13,844 bases of DNA, taken from the NCBI GenBank assembly GCA_900544425.1, contig UQUX01000041.1, positions 1 to 13,844 of the forward strand, written 5' to 3'. This document shows, in pieces, positions 12,509-13,844 of this stretch. A program made the position numbers and the translations under genes. The notes under the pieces were generated by a model. That model saw nothing but the letters and a program-made list of their open reading frames with translations. It made no database searches and had not been told where the DNA came from. Each line of letters opens with the position of its first letter. The stretch's first letter is position 1. The DNA comes from an uncultured Collinsella sp. GTDB lineage: Bacteria; Actinomycetota; Coriobacteriia; Coriobacteriales; Coriobacteriaceae.

Positions 12509-13844
12509 ATGGAAACGATCATCAACGTCGACGATGTCTCGTTCTCCTATGGCACGCAGACCGAGCAGACGCTCAGCCACATTTCGCTCAGCGTGAACAA
12601 GGGAGATTTCATCGGCATCATCGGGCCCTCGGGCGCCGGCAAGTCCACGCTTGCCGCCTGCCTGTCAGGTGCCGTGCCCCACCACTACACCGGCACGTTC
12701 TTTGGGTCCGTCATGGTTGACGGCCACGACACCTGCGAGGTCTCGCTGACCGACGTGTCGCAAATCGTCGGCAGCGTGCTGCAGGATATCGACACGCAGA
12801 TGGTCGCTTCGATCGTCGAGGACGAGATGCTCTTTGGCCTCGAGAACTTTGGCGTTCCCCACGACAAGATCGAGCAGCGCTTGAGCGAAACGCTCGAGAC
12901 CGTCGGCATCAGCGACCTGCGTGACCGCGAGATCGCCACCCTCTCGGGCGGACAGAAGCAAAAGGTGGCCATCGCCGCCATCCTCGCCATGCGTCCGCGC
13001 GTCTTGGTTCTCGACGAGCCCACCGCGGCACTCGACCCCGCCAGCTCCACGCTGGTCTTCGAGACGCTGCGTGAGGCAAACCGCACACTTGGAATCACCA
13101 TCGTCTTCGTTGAGCAAAAGGTCGCCCTACTCTCGGAGTACTGCAACCGCGTGCTCGTGCTCAACCATGGCGAAATCGCGCTGCAGGGCGAGCCACACGA
13201 GGTCTTCGCGCATACCGACGAGCTCCGTGCCATCGGCGTCGACTGCCCTCGCGTCACGCGTATCTTCAATAGCCTCGAGGCCGATGGCCTGGTAAGCGGT
13301 ACCCCCTGCTTGGATGTCGATGAGGCCGAGCGCCTGATTTCGGGCATCGTCGACCCCGCACACGCGGCCATCGAAGCCCAAGCGCCTGCCGGTTCCCCGC
13401 ATGCGCCGTCGTTGCGCCCTCATGCCAAGGACGCAGAACCCGTACTCACCTTCGACCATGTTGAGTTTGCCTATCCCAATGGCGGCGCCGCCGTACACGA
13501 CCTTAGCCTGACGCTCTATCCCGGCGAGCTCGTGGGCATCGTCGGCCAGAACGGTGCCGGCAAGACCACGCTCACCAAGCTGCTCACGGGTCTGCTCAAG
13601 CCCGCCTCGGGCAGCGTGCGCGTCACGGGACTGGATACTGCAACCGTCCCCACGAGCCGCATTGCCCGCGAGGTCGCAACCCTCTTCCAAAACCCCGACC
13701 GCCAGATCTGCAAGGACACCGTGCTCGACGAGGTCGCCTTTGGCCTGGAGCTTGCCGGCATCGACCGTGCCGAGGCGCTGCGTCGCGCCCAGCTCGTCAT
13801 CGACCGCTTTGGCTTGCCGGCCGACGAGGCGCCCTTCTCGCTCT
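12509..13844 (+). CDS. ECF transporter double-domain ATPase (3' truncated by window)
   Basis: The first 445 residues of a fused two-domain energy-coupling ATPase (EcfA/YkoD-like) that powers S-component transport. Domain 1 has Walker A GPSGAGKST (39-47), Q-loop LQD (Q92), signature LSGGQKQ (145-151) and Walker B VLVLDEP (165-171). The H-loop position reads FVEQK (200-204), Gln instead of the usual His. A linker rich in Ala, Pro and His (about 285-310) joins domain 2, with Walker A GQNGAGKTT (346-354) and Q-loop FQNPDRQ (Q394). The window ends before the domain 2 signature. No Trp occurs in the visible part. ATG at 12509 has AAAGG five bases upstream. The S component lies upstream; a T component is expected beyond the edge. 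Confidence 0.93.
   Translation, partial: METIINVDDVSFSYGTQTEQTLSHISLSVNKGDFIGIIGPSGAGKSTLAACLSGAVPHHYTGTFFGSVMVDGHDTCEVSLTDVSQIVGSVLQDIDTQMVASIVEDEMLFGLENFGVPHDKIEQRLSETLETVGISDLRDREIATLSGGQKQKVAIAAILAMRPRVLVLDEPTAALDPASSTLVFETLREANRTLGITIVFVEQKVALLSEYCNRVLVLNHGEIALQGEPHEVFAHTDELRAIGVDCPRVTRIFNSLEADGLVSGTPCLDVDEAERLISGIVDPAHAAIEAQAPAGSPHAPSLRPHAKDAEPVLTFDHVEFAYPNGGAAVHDLSLTLYPGELVGIVGQNGAGKTTLTKLLTGLLKPASGSVRVTGLDTATVPTSRIAREVATLFQNPDRQICKDTVLDEVAFGLELAGIDRAEALRRAQLVIDRFGLPADEAPFSL

Noticed and set aside
1..13844. CRISPR array, tRNA, rRNA or insertion sequence
   Set aside because: No regularly spaced direct repeats, no tRNA-like cloverleaf and no transposase gene were seen on either strand.

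Overview
The window looks like a chromosomal segment of a high-GC, gut-type actinobacterium of the class Coriobacteriia, most like Collinsella. This is inferred from the GC-rich codon use, the gene content (two acetate kinases beside phosphate acetyltransferase, an LPxTG-anchored C69 dipeptidase, a split ECF transporter) and the palindromic intergenic elements. No species can be named from sequence alone.

Layout. (1) Positions 1-3655 hold acetate fermentation genes: the 3' part of pta (+), whose normal stop codon seems to be lost so that the frame runs through its own terminator-like hairpin, then two tandem acetate kinase genes on the minus strand, each with its own ribosome binding site and terminator. 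(2) Positions 3804-7967 are minus-strand housekeeping genes: RNase D, a YugP-type membrane zinc protease, exonuclease VII large and small subunits, and a HIT-family nucleotide hydrolase, transcribed in that order. (3) From 8066 the genes are on the plus strand: a diacylglycerol-kinase-like lipid kinase coupled to a 30-residue membrane peptide, then a secreted, sortase-anchored C69 dipeptidase. (4) From 11403 to the window end lies a transporter locus: a promoter with an extended -10, a 22-codon leader peptide with three consecutive Trp codons, a UUCG-capped intrinsic terminator, an ECF transporter substrate-binding (S) component, two large inverted repeats, and the start of a double-domain ECF ATPase cut by the window edge.

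The most interesting item is region 4. The leader peptide with a WWW run, competing RNA pairings and an intrinsic terminator is the signature of ribosome-mediated transcription attenuation by tryptophan, but here it precedes a transporter rather than a trp biosynthetic operon. The S component resembles the TrpP tryptophan transporter family, and neither it nor the visible 445 residues of the ATPase contain a single tryptophan. Together these support a tryptophan uptake system that is switched on when charged tRNA-Trp runs low. The dipeptidase just upstream, which would release amino acids outside the cell, fits a peptide-scavenging lifestyle.

Other points worth a second look are the stop-loss pta, the HLGNG to HIGSG change in the second acetate kinase, the unannotated 30-residue peptide, the H-loop His to Gln change in the ECF ATPase, and several strong intergenic hairpins.
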